A DNA stretch of 20,541 bases from CAYLJJ01 sp964384025 (GTDB lineage Bacteria; Myxococcota_A; Bradymonadia; UBA7976; UBA1532): NCBI GenBank assembly GCA_964384025.1, contig CAYLJJ010000104.1:1-20541 (forward strand), read 5' to 3'. Positions within the stretch are counted from its first letter, which is position 1. Every line of letters begins with the position of its first letter. A program made the translations under genes and the position numbers. This document shows, in pieces, positions 1 through 6,825 of the stretch. The notes beneath the pieces were generated by a model that saw only the letters and a program-made list of their open reading frames with translations, was not told where the DNA came from and made no database searches.

Positions 1-860
1 TTCCGCCCCGAGGAGAGCACCCACCCTCCCCATCTCTTCAGCTTCAGCTTCGTCGTCACGTTTGGCTGCTGCTGCCGCATCTTCACCACCCCCAGCGCCC
101 GCTCTACATAGCTCGTCGCCTCCTCTAAGCTCACCTTCCCATTCCGCTCACCATCCACCTCACCATCTGCCCAGCCTCGCAAAGCTCCCAACACCAAGTA
201 GGTAAAGGCCCCATGCTCTGTCCCCTTGAGAGGCAGCGCCACCTCGTTGGCGCTCGTCGCGCTCCACACCACCACCTTCGACGCTCCCAGCAAGGAGGCC
301 GGCGCCGCGAACCGCCCCGACCCCAGCTTGGCCCCATCACGCCCCACTCCGCCATAGCAGACATCCAGCACCATCATCACCCGCTTCGCCTTTGACCGCT
401 GCCCGATCTTCTGAAGCTCTGACACATGCACCGCCCCCCGCTCAAAGCTCCGCGTGTCATCCGCCTTCACCGTGTCCCCCAACAGCATCCGCCCCTTGTC
501 TTTCGAGGAGGCCGCACCGTGCCCCGCGAAGTAGAGCCACAGCGTGCCCCCACGCGCCTTCTTCGCCGCCCACTTCATCGCGTCTATGATCTGCCCTCTG
601 TCCGCTGACTGCAGCCGCTTGATCTTCCCGCGCGGCACCCCCCGCGTGAGGCGCAGAAAGTTCATAAAAGCGTCCGCGTCGCGGTAGGCGTGCGGCACCC
701 CCACCCCGAGGAACGGGTACTCCTCTAACCCCACCACAACCGCCGCGTCCTTAGAGGCTTTGAGCCCTGTCCGCACCGGATCGTCTATCTCTGGAAGCTC
801 AAGCGCGTGTCCCGCGCTCAAGAGGCCCAACATCCCAATCAAGGAAAGCAAAATCTTCAT
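1..860 (-). CDS. Secreted caspase-like (peptidase C14) protein, 3' end outside window
   Basis: The reading frame is open from an ATG at 860 to the left edge (286 codons, no stop), so the C-terminus is missing. Residues 1-19 form a signal peptide (short basic start, Leu-rich core, then SAGHA), so the product is probably exported to the envelope or periplasm. The caspase fold is supported by AAVVVGLEEYP near residue 39, the catalytic His motif LWLYFAGHG (His114) and the catalytic Cys motif LDVCYGG (Cys168). Both dyad residues are present, so an active cysteine protease is expected. An acidic stretch at 232-247 (DGEVDGERNGKVSLEE) resembles an EF-hand-type calcium loop, which would suit a metacaspase-like enzyme. 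Its substrate is unknown. A modest purine-rich ribosome site (AGAGAGACG) precedes the ATG. Family assignment is strong; the calcium idea is inference. Confidence 0.85.
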   Translation of the reverse strand, partial: MKILLSLIGMLGLLSAGHALELPEIDDPVRTGLKASKDAAVVVGLEEYPFLGVGVPHAYRDADAFMNFLRLTRGVPRGKIKRLQSADRGQIIDAMKWAAKKARGGTLWLYFAGHGAASSKDKGRMLLGDTVKADDTRSFERGAVHVSELQKIGQRSKAKRVMMVLDVCYGGVGRDGAKLGSGRFAAPASLLGASKVVVWSATSANEVALPLKGTEHGAFTYLVLGALRGWADGEVDGERNGKVSLEEATSYVERALGVVKMRQQQPNVTTKLKLKRWGGWVLSSGR

Positions 861-905
861 CGTCTCTCTCTGTCGCCCAAGGTGCCTGAGAGTCTACTTG
901 ACAGA

Positions 906-957
906 GCCTCTCCTCAAAAGAGGCATCACTCAGCGAGGGTCTAGCCTCGCTGAGTGA
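906..957. promoter_or_regulatory. Two adjacent hairpins, one with a perfect 13-bp stem
   Basis: Positions 926-938 (TCACTCAGCGAGG) are the exact reverse complement of 945-957, with a 6-base loop. Beside it, GCCTCT at 906-911 pairs with AGAGGC at 919-924. The pair lies 46-97 bases upstream of the caspase start, between two divergent genes. On the minus strand the large hairpin is followed by a run of only four T, so it is a poor terminator. An attenuator, an operator or a decayed repeat are the alternatives. Confidence 0.5.
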
Positions 958-1139
958 GGGGGTGGTCGCGCTCGCGTCGGCGCCACAGGCGCCGGAGCCG
1001 CCCAAAGCGGCGAAGCAGGTAATGGAGGCCATGCCTCCATTGCCGTCAGTGATAAACAAGGACCCAAGAGAGACTCCAGCCCCCAAAACCCAGCAAAGAG
1101 AGGGAGGCGAAGCCTGAGGATCCTAGAAGGGATGAAACA

Positions 1140-1493
1140 GGAGGCGATCCGTCGCGCGGGCGCTATATCGCATGGCCCCATTGGCTCAGGCGCCTGCAAG
1201 GCAGCTTCAACAAGCGCTCGCCTGAGCCGAGCCTGGATCTGATGGAGCAGATCAGTGGATGGGAGGTGCTGGCCTTGGATGAGCTGGGAGCGGAGCGGGC
1301 TTCCTCTTGGAGCGTGCGCGAGCTTGAGACTTTGTTACACCGCTTCGAGGAGCAAGAGCAGCTCCTCTTGATCACAAGCAATCTCAAGCCCGAGCAGCTC
1401 AGGGCTCAACTTGGAGCGCGAGTAACAAGTCGCTTGATGGGCCTCTGTCAGTTCATCGAGGTTGATGGAATCGACTTCCGACGCCTCGATTGA
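1140..1493 (+). pseudogene. 5'-truncated DnaC/IstB-type AAA+ ATPase
   Basis: The frame is clearly homologous to DnaC/IstB helicase-loader ATPases only from about 1161 (RYIAWPHWLRRL, the strand and helix after the P-loop). It then shows Walker B (VLALDELGAE, about 1269-1298), sensor 1 (LLITSNL, about 1363-1383) and the arginine-finger block (GARVTSRLMGLCQFIEVDG) before a TGA at 1491-1493. No P-loop GxxGxGKT is readable in this frame upstream; the frame opens only at 1053 after stops. The first ATG, at 1242, would begin after most of the nucleotide-binding core. The remnant is therefore probably non-functional. A separate stop-free stretch in another frame (902-1117, Pro/Ala-rich) could be its shifted N-terminal part, but that is weak. 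Confidence 0.7.
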
Positions 1494-1554
1494 AATCGCC
1501 GATGTCTGAGGGGGACGCGCTCAGCTGATCTTCTTACAGCCTCAGAACAGAGCC

Positions 1555-2031
1555 TCAGCCCATCTCATCGACGCGCAGCCACGCCGTGAGCCCTCGAAGG
1601 AACTTACGCAGCGCTTGATCGCCGCAGCCGCGATAGCTGCGGTGCTGTGGCTTCCGAAAGAGGGCGCTCAGCTCGCCCCGTGACATTGGATGCCCGCCCG
1701 CCTTGAGGATGTCGAGGATCTCATCCTCTCGCAGCGTGAGGGCGACGCGGATCTTCTTGAGGATCATGTTGTTCGTCAACCTGAGGGAGCGGGCTGGCGT
1801 GGGGCTGCCCTCCTCGCGAGGACCCCGCTTGTGGACCACCAAGCCGTCAAGGAAGCAGCTCAGCTCCTCATCCTCACAGAAGAGAGCGTCTGGCTCCTCC
1901 TCCCGGCCCATCTTCGCCTGAGCCTCCTCAAGCTCAAGATCACAGCCACCGAGCGCGAACATCTTCATCACCTCCACATCGCTGAGCCGGAGGCTGTAGC
2001 GCAGGCTGCGCAGGATATCGTTGTTGATCAT
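1555..2031 (-). CDS. DUF1456 family protein (YehS-like)
   Basis: A 158-residue protein beginning MINNDILRSLRYSLRLSD, a typical DUF1456 start; E. coli YehS is about the same length. Two copies of the domain are visible: residues 1-66 (ending FLDGLVVHKRG) and 84-151 (RLTNNMILKKIRVALTLRED to FLRGLTAW), joined by a short charged linker. The frame extends 15 codons further upstream, but the ATG at 2031 is chosen because the family starts with M-[IL]-N-N-D and an AGAGG ribosome site lies just before it. The biochemical function of the family is not established. It sits 54 bases downstream of hicB on the same strand and may share its transcript. Confidence 0.9.
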   Translation of the reverse strand: MINNDILRSLRYSLRLSDVEVMKMFALGGCDLELEEAQAKMGREEEPDALFCEDEELSCFLDGLVVHKRGPREEGSPTPARSLRLTNNMILKKIRVALTLREDEILDILKAGGHPMSRGELSALFRKPQHRSYRGCGDQALRKFLRGLTAWLRVDEMG

Positions 2032-2085
2032 TGGGGACCTCTTGGAGTTACAGGCAGCACTCCTAGCATCCCCCATCGCTTCAAA

Positions 2086-2502
2086 TTAGACGGCTGGTGG
2101 AGTTGCCACCATAAGCAGGCGTGCGCCCTCAGCGAGAAAAGCAGAGCGGCTCATAGATCGACGAGTAGCCGCTTCATCGATGTCACTCAGGAGATGCTCA
2201 TCGATGCTGACGTTGATTCGCTTGCTCCGTCCAGGCGTGCGGGCAGGCACCATAAAGGTGCAGTAGAAGCCCTCAGGTTCAGCTACCTTGACCGCCTCAA
2301 CGAGACTGGAAGGTTTTGGAATGGGCTGGCCAATCTCTAAAAGCATATCAATGTGGCCTTGAAGAGCCTCTAATGCCATCATATAGGCTTCATCAAGATC
2401 AGCACCGACGCTGAAACATCCCGGAAAATCGGGCCAACTGACACCAAAGTCAGAGTCTGCGTCCTTATGAATGATGGTGGGATATAGATGGTGCATCGTC
2501 AT
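2086..2502 (-). CDS. hicB: HicB-family antitoxin
   Basis: The N-terminal half (about residues 3-60, with DFGVSWPDFPGCFSVGADLDEA) is the partly degraded RNase H-like HicB fold. The C-terminal half (about 93-130, SKRINVSIDEHLLSDIDEAA then SRSAFLAEGARLL) is a ribbon-helix-helix DNA-binding domain. HicB antitoxins bind and neutralise the HicA mRNA interferase and repress their own operon. A GTG at 2520 would extend the frame, but the ATG at 2502 or the ATG at 2496 (better spaced from AAAGG) is more likely. The upstream partner hicA is only a 3' stub (2522-2620), so this is an orphan antitoxin. It may survive by providing immunity against a HicA elsewhere or simply as a relic. Confidence 0.88.
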   Translation of the reverse strand: MTMHHLYPTIIHKDADSDFGVSWPDFPGCFSVGADLDEAYMMALEALQGHIDMLLEIGQPIPKPSSLVEAVKVAEPEGFYCTFMVPARTPGRSKRINVSIDEHLLSDIDEAATRRSMSRSAFLAEGARLLMVATPPAV

Positions 2503-2521
2503 TTTCCTTTTTCTAAACACT

Positions 2522-2620
2522 TTAGGGGCGAAACCTCACCCCCGAGGTCTTTTCGATGCCCTTCACGGTTCCAATCGGAAGATCTTTCTTAGGATGAGGT
2601 ACCGAAATTTGTAACTGTAA
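2522..2620 (-). pseudogene. hicA: hicA toxin, 3' stub
   Basis: 32 codons remain: LQLQISVPHPKKDLPIGTV and a short tail ending GVRFRP with TAA at 2522-2524. The segment ISVPHPKKDLPIGT is the C-terminal strand and helix region of HicA toxins, where VPVH..KDL..GTL is typical. It ends 19 bases before the hicB ATG, the normal hicA-hicB arrangement. Upstream, an in-frame TAA at 2621-2623 and the start of IS91-like sequence at about 2641 remove the rest of the gene, including the catalytic His region. The toxin cannot be made. Confidence 0.72.
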
Positions 2621-2643
2621 TTAAGGATATAAGAAATTCAAGC

Positions 2644-2685
2644 CCCAGCAGCTCTTGATAAAGCACGGCCTCGACATCGAGATCG
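2644..2685 (+). repeat. Direct repeat copy 1, 42 bp
   Basis: It matches 3148-3189 at 40 of 42 positions (CCCAGCAGCTCTTGATAAAG against CCCAGCAGCTCCTGATGAAG, then identical). It marks the left edge of the transposase fragment. Confidence 0.92.
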
Positions 2686-3147
2686 ACGCGGTGAGCGAGG
2701 CGCTGGCGTCAGCATCAGCACGCCAAACGCAGCTCTTCGGACCTCAGCCCGGCAGGCGGGTAGAGCGGGTGACAGAGGAGGCTCCTGTGGCCGGACCAGC
2801 GCATATGGTGCTTGAGGGCCTACCTGTGCGGCAGTGGGTGGTGACGCTGCCATGGAGCATCAGGCGGGCGGTGGCCTTCAACTCAAAGCTGAGCAGCGGG
2901 CTGCTGCGGGCGTTTATCCGCGTGGTCCATCGGCAGCTTGGAGCCTCGGCTGGGGCTGACGCGCGATTCGGAGCAGTGACGGTCATTCAGCGATTCGGCG
3001 GAGCGCTCAACTTAAACCCCCACTTCCACACGATCATCCCCTCAGTGGCCTTCTACAAAAACCCAGACGGCAGCGTGAGGACCGAGCCGCTCCCAGAGCC
3101 AACACCAGACGATCTGGAGTGCATCCTCGCCGAGTTTATCTGCGCGT

Positions 3148-3189
3148 CCCAGCAGCTCCTGATGAAGCACGGCCTCGACATCGAGATCG
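3148..3189 (+). repeat. Direct repeat copy 2, 42 bp
   Basis: Second copy of the 42-bp sequence, in the same frame of the transposase. It ends 9 bases before the assembly gap. Confidence 0.92.
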
Positions 3190-3198
3190 GGATAGGTG

Positions 3199-3298
3199 NN
3201 NNNNNNNNNNNNNNNNNNNNNNNNNNNNNNNNNNNNNNNNNNNNNNNNNNNNNNNNNNNNNNNNNNNNNNNNNNNNNNNNNNNNNNNNNNNNNNNNNN
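3199..3298. other. Assembly gap, 100 N
   Basis: Exactly 100 undetermined bases, the usual placeholder for a gap of unknown size. The 10 bases GGGATAGGTG occur immediately before (3189-3198) and immediately after (3299-3308) the gap. The two contigs may therefore overlap, and the real gap may be very different from 100 bases. Confidence 0.98.
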
Positions 3299-3325
3299 GG
3301 GATAGGTGCCACCCATGTTTTATAG

Positions 3326-3451
3326 AGCATCGAGTTCGAAACGAAGAAGCGTGCTTCAATCCCCAAAATTATGACCAAGATCCTCGATTTGGAAGTCGAA
3401 TTCAGGCTCAAAGTGTGCCGTGATCGAAGGCAAGTCGTACTAAGCCCTTGA
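3326..3451 (+). pseudogene. Unrecognised open stretch after the gap, possible gene remnant
   Basis: A 41-codon stop-free stretch follows a TAG and has no convincing start (one internal ATG). The composition is protein-like, with IPKIMTKILDLEVEFRLKV and an ending RRQVVLSP. I do not recognise it. It could be the 3' end of a gene interrupted near the gap, or chance. The rest of 3299-3508 shows nothing else supportable. Confidence 0.2.
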
Positions 3452-3508
3452 TGATATTCATCTGTGAGAATTAGCGGTGGATAGACAGGTGAATGGGCGG
3501 TCTAAGAG

Positions 3509-4465
3509 CTACGGCGACCGAACGGCTCTCTCTTCCAACGGCAGCCAAGGCGGACAGCAACCCTCAGAGGGAAGCTCAGCAGCGAGCCTTTCAATCAAGA
3601 TGGATGTGGTCGCGCGCCAGACCTCGCAGAAGAGGGTGTAGGCCACCTTCCAGGCCTTACGCAGCTCAGTTTGAGTGGTGTGGACCCAGGGAGCGGGGCT
3701 CCACTTTGACCCCTTGGGTTTGCTGTGTGGACTCTGGCCGAGAACCTCTTTGGGGCTCATTGCTTTGCTCGGATGGGGCGCGGGATGCCGCTTGAGAGCC
3801 TCGGCGATCAGCTGCTGCCACTTGGCGCGCAGCTCAACAGGTGAGAGCCCCTCCCACATCGGAGGCGGAGTAAACTCGACGGTGCAATCCTCGGCGACAT
3901 CGGCCAGCACCGGGCGAAGGCCACGCTTACCCTTGGGTGCGTGCTCCCATCGCAGCCTCAGCTTATGGAGCGTGGTGCGGTCATACCAGACGCCTTTTAG
4001 CGGCACTCCCTCGGTTAGGGGCTGCGTCCATCGCACACCAGGCCAACTCTCCAAGTTTTCAATGAGCCCATCTTTTACATTGTGAGCAGACAGGTACATC
4101 AGACGATCTTTGAGAGCCTGATCATCAAGGATGGGGATATCGCGTGTGCGCCGCTCCCAATGACTGTTGCGCCAGTCGTAGAGATCGCCCAGCTCCTTGG
4201 AGACATTGGTCTTGAAGTGAGACTTGAAGTGGGCCTTCCAGGTGGCAGAGCGAGCGGCGAGGACGATGTGGAGATGGTTTGAGGTGCCTGCGAGGAGGTG
4301 AAGGCGGATATGCTCACCGTAGAGGCGCTGTGAGCGGGCCAAAACACCGATTAGGCGGCGGTTGGCCTCCTCTCCAGGCCTGAGGAGGAAGCGGCCTTGA
4401 TGGCAGCGCATCGTCAACTCAAAGATTTGCCATTCGTGCTGTTGGTACATGAGGGGGCGTCCCAT
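3509..4465 (-). CDS. REP-associated (RAYT/IS200-like Y1) HUH transposase
   Basis: The 318-residue product carries the single-tyrosine HUH nuclease signature. GTSNHLHIVL gives the metal-binding His64-Leu-His66, and LMYLSAHNVKDGLI supplies the likely nucleophile Tyr124 in the Y-x3-N-x2-K-x-GL context usual for RAYT proteins. After the catalytic domain (about 1-150) there is a long C-terminal extension (about 150-318) rich in basic, Pro and Trp residues. Its function is unknown, and it makes the protein longer than classic IS200 transposases. GGAGGAG just before the ATG at 4465 is a good ribosome site. Family members cut and join single-stranded DNA at hairpins. No clear flanking REP palindrome was found by eye, so it may be a domesticated single-copy gene. 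Confidence 0.8.
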   Translation of the reverse strand: MGRPLMYQQHEWQIFELTMRCHQGRFLLRPGEEANRRLIGVLARSQRLYGEHIRLHLLAGTSNHLHIVLAARSATWKAHFKSHFKTNVSKELGDLYDWRNSHWERRTRDIPILDDQALKDRLMYLSAHNVKDGLIENLESWPGVRWTQPLTEGVPLKGVWYDRTTLHKLRLRWEHAPKGKRGLRPVLADVAEDCTVEFTPPPMWEGLSPVELRAKWQQLIAEALKRHPAPHPSKAMSPKEVLGQSPHSKPKGSKWSPAPWVHTTQTELRKAWKVAYTLFCEVWRATTSILIERLAAELPSEGCCPPWLPLEERAVRSP

Positions 4466-4622
4466 GGGCTCCTCCGGCTTTGGTGTGACCAGAGGTGACA
4501 GGGCAAGGGGTGGGCCTGAAGACGCCTTTCCTTAAATTTCAGGGGGATATGAGACTGGTGATGCTGTTTTAGGGTTAAAATCCGGCTAAATTCTGGACGG
4601 CATGGACAGGGAGGGGCCTGAG

Positions 4623-4857
4623 CTAGAGCTTCTGAGCGAGCCCTATATCGAGCATTGCCTTGACGAAGGAGGCCGCCTTCTCCTCTTCGCTGTCGCCCTC
4701 AATCAGCATCTCGATTCCCTTCAAGCGGCCAGCGGCCTCGACGGCCCAGTTGATGTACTCACTGAGCGTTTGCTCCTCCTGGCCGAAGGCGAGCATGCGC
4801 GATCTGGACCGGGGTGCCCTCAAGCACACGGCCATCGCTCATCATGCGGATTCTCAT
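4623..4857 (-). pseudogene. Small acidic protein gene, probably frameshifted
   Basis: The ATG at 4857 overlaps the TGA of the upstream GGCT-like gene in an ATGA, like the join before it. This frame reads MRIRMMSDGRVLEGTPVQIA and then stops at 4759-4761. A second frame carries on coherently from about 4798 with RMLAFGQEEQTLSEYINWAV through EGDSEEEKAASFV to a TAG at 4623-4625. Joining the frames near 4795-4800 gives a protein of about 78 residues with a continuous plausible sequence. So a 1-base insertion, a 2-base deletion, a sequencing error or programmed frameshifting is likely. An alternative 70-residue ORF starting at 4835 would have an implausible Arg-rich N-terminus. Function is unknown; its place at the end of the amidoligase-GGCT run suggests a partner or substrate. 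Confidence 0.6.
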
Positions 4858-5240
4858 GACCAGCTCTCCTCGCTGACGCTGCGCCAGTCTCCGTTGAAGA
4901 TGATGGGATAGCCTCGCCCCTGCTCTTTGGAGAGGAGGTAGGTGAGGGCTTGGGCGCCGCCTTTGAGCTTGATGCTTTGGCGTCGATAAAAGCTGGGGTG
5001 GCCTTCGAGGCGATCAAGGGCGACGAGGGTGGCTGGGTCGACTTGGTAGAGCTCACCTTGGACGCTGGTGCTGCCGCCTTGGATCATGGCAGGGAAGGCA
5101 CCGAGGGTGATGAGGGTGAAGTTGGGGTTGGTGGCGGCCTCGCTTATCAGGTCGCGATCATCGAGGAGGTGATGGTTGGGCTGGCCTCTGAGGAGGGTGC
5201 CATAGACGAAGACCTTGGTGAGGTTGTTGGGGTGGCTCAT
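4854..5240 (-). CDS. Gamma-glutamylcyclotransferase-fold protein (AIG2/GGCT-like), copy 2
   Basis: This 128-residue protein begins with the GGCT signature VFVYGTLLRGQPN (residues 10-22), the substrate-binding loop of the family. It keeps the catalytic acid in LDRLEGHPSFYRR (Glu79). Family members cyclise or release gamma-glutamyl amines, giving 5-oxoproline and a free amine; which substrate is used here is not visible. The start is fixed by an ATGA overlap with the stop of the preceding GGCT gene. Its own stop overlaps the next start in the same way, so the three genes are translationally coupled. It is cytosolic, with no signal peptide. It is clearly diverged from its neighbour (YGTL against YGSN type), so the pair is not a recent duplication. 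Confidence 0.85.
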   Translation of the reverse strand: MSHPNNLTKVFVYGTLLRGQPNHHLLDDRDLISEAATNPNFTLITLGAFPAMIQGGSTSVQGELYQVDPATLVALDRLEGHPSFYRRQSIKLKGGAQALTYLLSKEQGRGYPIIFNGDWRSVSEESWS

Positions 5241-5671
5241 TGAGCGGCTCCTGCAGCTTGGATCAGGGGTTGGAGGTTGAAGCTGTGGCGGCGATAGGCA
5301 TCGTGGATGATCTGGAAGTAGGCGAGCGAGGGGCGCGCCATCTGGGGCTTGGGCTTGATGTAGACCTGGACTTGGCGCCGCTGCTCATCAAGCCAGATGA
5401 GGAGGCGCTTGCGGCGATAGGTCCAGGGGTGCCCCTCGTAGCGGTCGAGCTGGGCGAGGTCGTGGGGGTCGAGGCGCCAGATGAGGCCCTCTACATCTGA
5501 GCCTTTGGAGCGGATGACGGTCGCGACGGCGCCGCCCCAAAGCGCGCTCCTCCCAGCGAAGGCGAGGCGGTAGTTTGAGAGGGTGGCAGGGGCGATGAGC
5601 TTGGCGCTTGGGCAGCGTGTGGTCATCTGGGCGGCGTCGAGATTTGAGCCGTATGCGAAGTAGAGGGGCAT
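5237..5671 (-). CDS. Gamma-glutamylcyclotransferase-fold protein (GGCT-like), copy 1
   Basis: A 144-residue protein starting MPLYFAYGSNLDAAQM, the classical YGSN form of the GGCT substrate loop (residues 7-10). The catalytic glutamate sits in LDRYEGHPWTYRR (Glu79). The frame stays open far upstream (to 6307), but that extension is Arg/Pro-rich shadow sequence antisense in style and overlaps the amidoligase, so the ATG at 5671 is used. An AAGGGAACG stretch before it is a weak ribosome site. Amidoligase-linked GGCT proteins have been proposed to reverse or trim gamma-glutamyl-type amide bonds. A 266-base spacer separates this gene from the amidoligase, so it may have its own promoter. Confidence 0.85.
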   Translation of the reverse strand: MPLYFAYGSNLDAAQMTTRCPSAKLIAPATLSNYRLAFAGRSALWGGAVATVIRSKGSDVEGLIWRLDPHDLAQLDRYEGHPWTYRRKRLLIWLDEQRRQVQVYIKPKPQMARPSLAYFQIIHDAYRRHSFNLQPLIQAAGAAQ

Positions 5672-5937
5672 GAATGGTCTGCGTTCCCTTTGTGAGTGCT
5701 CTGTACATCGCTTCCTTTTGGGGCAGAGTCCAGTGGTTGAGGTGATTCTTTGTGATATTTGAGAGGCATATCTCTCCATACCGCGTGATTCCGGATTAGG
5801 ATGCGGAGGGTTTTGCGCAGAAGGTGTGCTGTGAGGCGCCTGTGCGCGCTCTGTGGCGTGGAGTGACTGGGCTTGGGAGGATGGGGCGGGTGGCCCGCTT
5901 GGAGCGCCCTGTGGGGCGCGTGTGGCGCCGGTGGGGG
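5672..5937 (-). other. Spacer between amidoligase and GGCT genes
   Basis: No gene is supportable here. Just after the amidoligase stop a perfect 6-bp hairpin (GCGCCC at 5904-5909, GGGCGC at 5914-5919) could stall transcription but lacks a T run. Nearer the GGCT start the composition becomes more AT-rich, as expected for a promoter, but no convincing -35/-10 pair was identified. Confidence 0.35.
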
Positions 5938-6825
5938 TCAAGCGCTCTGGGCGGTGGGTCGGCCATGCTTCCAGGCGGCGGAGCCTTGGAGGTTGGCGAG
6001 GAGGTGGAGGCGGGCGGTCTTGAACTCTTCGCCTATGAGGCCGAGGCTGAGGAGGAAGACCCTGAAGTCGTATTTTGCGGTAGCGCGGTTGAGAGGACGG
6101 CGCTTGCTTGAGGCGGCGCGTGCGTTGATGGCCTTGGCGGCGAGGGCGAGGGTGAGTTGGATGTAGGCTTTGATCTTGCCAGCGTGGAGGGTGGCGTTGA
6201 AGGCGCGGATCTCGATGGTGCCTCTGAACCAGACGTTGTGTAGGTTTAAGGCGGCGTAGCGGGTTGAGTCGTAGTGGATTGGGTTTGCGTTGTGATATCC
6301 GTACCACGCTTCGTTGATGGCTGAGAGGGTGTTGGGGCGCTGCCTCTCAATCTTGTCGAGGAAGGCTTGGTCGATCCCTTTGCACCAGCGCCGTTGCCGC
6401 TCTTGGCTGACGCTGAGGGCGTGCATGATCAGCTCCTCTTGCTTGTTAAAAATCTTGACCATGTTGCGGATGGCCTTGGGGCTGAATCTGGCGGCGTCGA
6501 TGTGGATGTGGATTCCGCAGGAGGCGTCAACCTGGGCTCCGACCCTGCGCGCCGCGCGGATGATCTCTTGGAGGGTCTCGATGTCGTCGTAGCGGAGGAT
6601 GGGGCTGACGATCTCGGCTTGGAGATCGCGGCTGGCGCTGAGGCTTGAGTCGGCCATGACCTTCCAGGTGCGTCCGTCGTTGGCGATGACCTCGTAGGGG
6701 TCGTAGACCGAGGAGGAGCCGATGCGCCTGACGTAGCCGCCGGTGATGCTCTTGATCGCTTGAGCGACCGTGTTGCGTGTCTGTCCGATGGTCTCGATCT
6801 CAATCCCGAAGCGCAGTGTTTTCAT
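5938..6825 (-). CDS. Amidoligase (Amidoligase_2, ATP-dependent COOH-NH2 ligase fold)
   Basis: A 295-residue protein beginning MKTLRFGIEIETIGQ. The FGIEIE metal/ATP-binding glutamates (residues 6-11), a central CGIHIHIDAARF block (103-114), RYAALNLHN (189-197) and FRGTIEIRAFNATLHAGKI (200-218) are the hallmark blocks of the amidoligase family, which has the glutamine-synthetase/GCS2 fold. Such enzymes activate a carboxylate with ATP and join it to an amine; the real substrates are mostly unknown. The start at 6825 is preferred over an in-frame ATG 17 codons upstream, because it follows AAAGGGGAAAAG and the family begins just before FG-E-E. The key acidic residues look intact. With the two downstream GGCT genes it forms a make-and-break amide-conjugation cassette beside phage lysis genes. 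Confidence 0.9.
   Translation of the reverse strand: MKTLRFGIEIETIGQTRNTVAQAIKSITGGYVRRIGSSSVYDPYEVIANDGRTWKVMADSSLSASRDLQAEIVSPILRYDDIETLQEIIRAARRVGAQVDASCGIHIHIDAARFSPKAIRNMVKIFNKQEELIMHALSVSQERQRRWCKGIDQAFLDKIERQRPNTLSAINEAWYGYHNANPIHYDSTRYAALNLHNVWFRGTIEIRAFNATLHAGKIKAYIQLTLALAAKAINARAASSKRRPLNRATAKYDFRVFLLSLGLIGEEFKTARLHLLANLQGSAAWKHGRPTAQSA

Larger units (their letters stand above)
2641..3198 (+). pseudogene. IS91-like HUH transposase fragment, internally rearranged
   Basis: The frame (from about 2643) matches IS91/IS801-type Y2 transposases: LPVRQWVVTLPWSIRRAVAF (about 2820-2880), GAVTVIQRFGGALNLNPHFH (2967-3029) and the HUH metal site His-Phe-His at 3021-3029. The N-terminal zinc finger and the C-terminal catalytic tyrosines are absent. 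The segment at 2644-2685 recurs at 3148-3189 (QQLL-I/M-KHGLDIEI). The residues following the first copy (with TQLFGPQPGRRVERV) look like what should follow the second copy, so the segment order appears permuted. The fragment truncates hicA on its left and runs into the assembly gap on its right. It is inactive as written. Confidence 0.75.

Noticed and set aside
902..1117. Pro/Ala-rich open stretch as a separate gene
   Set aside because: It has no ribosome site and no convincing start, spans the 13-bp hairpin and could equally be chance in GC-rich DNA.
1171..1191. HGPIGSG in a third frame near the DnaC-like remnant, resembling a P-loop
   Set aside because: It lacks the GKT/S ending, is in a different frame and overlaps sequence that already codes for the post-P-loop strand in the main frame.
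1690..2340. 216-residue plus-strand ORF
   Set aside because: It is antisense to two well-supported genes (DUF1456 and hicB) and has no family-like features.
5672..6307. Long in-frame N-terminal extension of the GGCT gene (up to 356 residues)
   Set aside because: It is Arg/Pro-rich, lies over the amidoligase coding sequence in another frame, and the GGCT fold begins exactly at the ATG at 5671.
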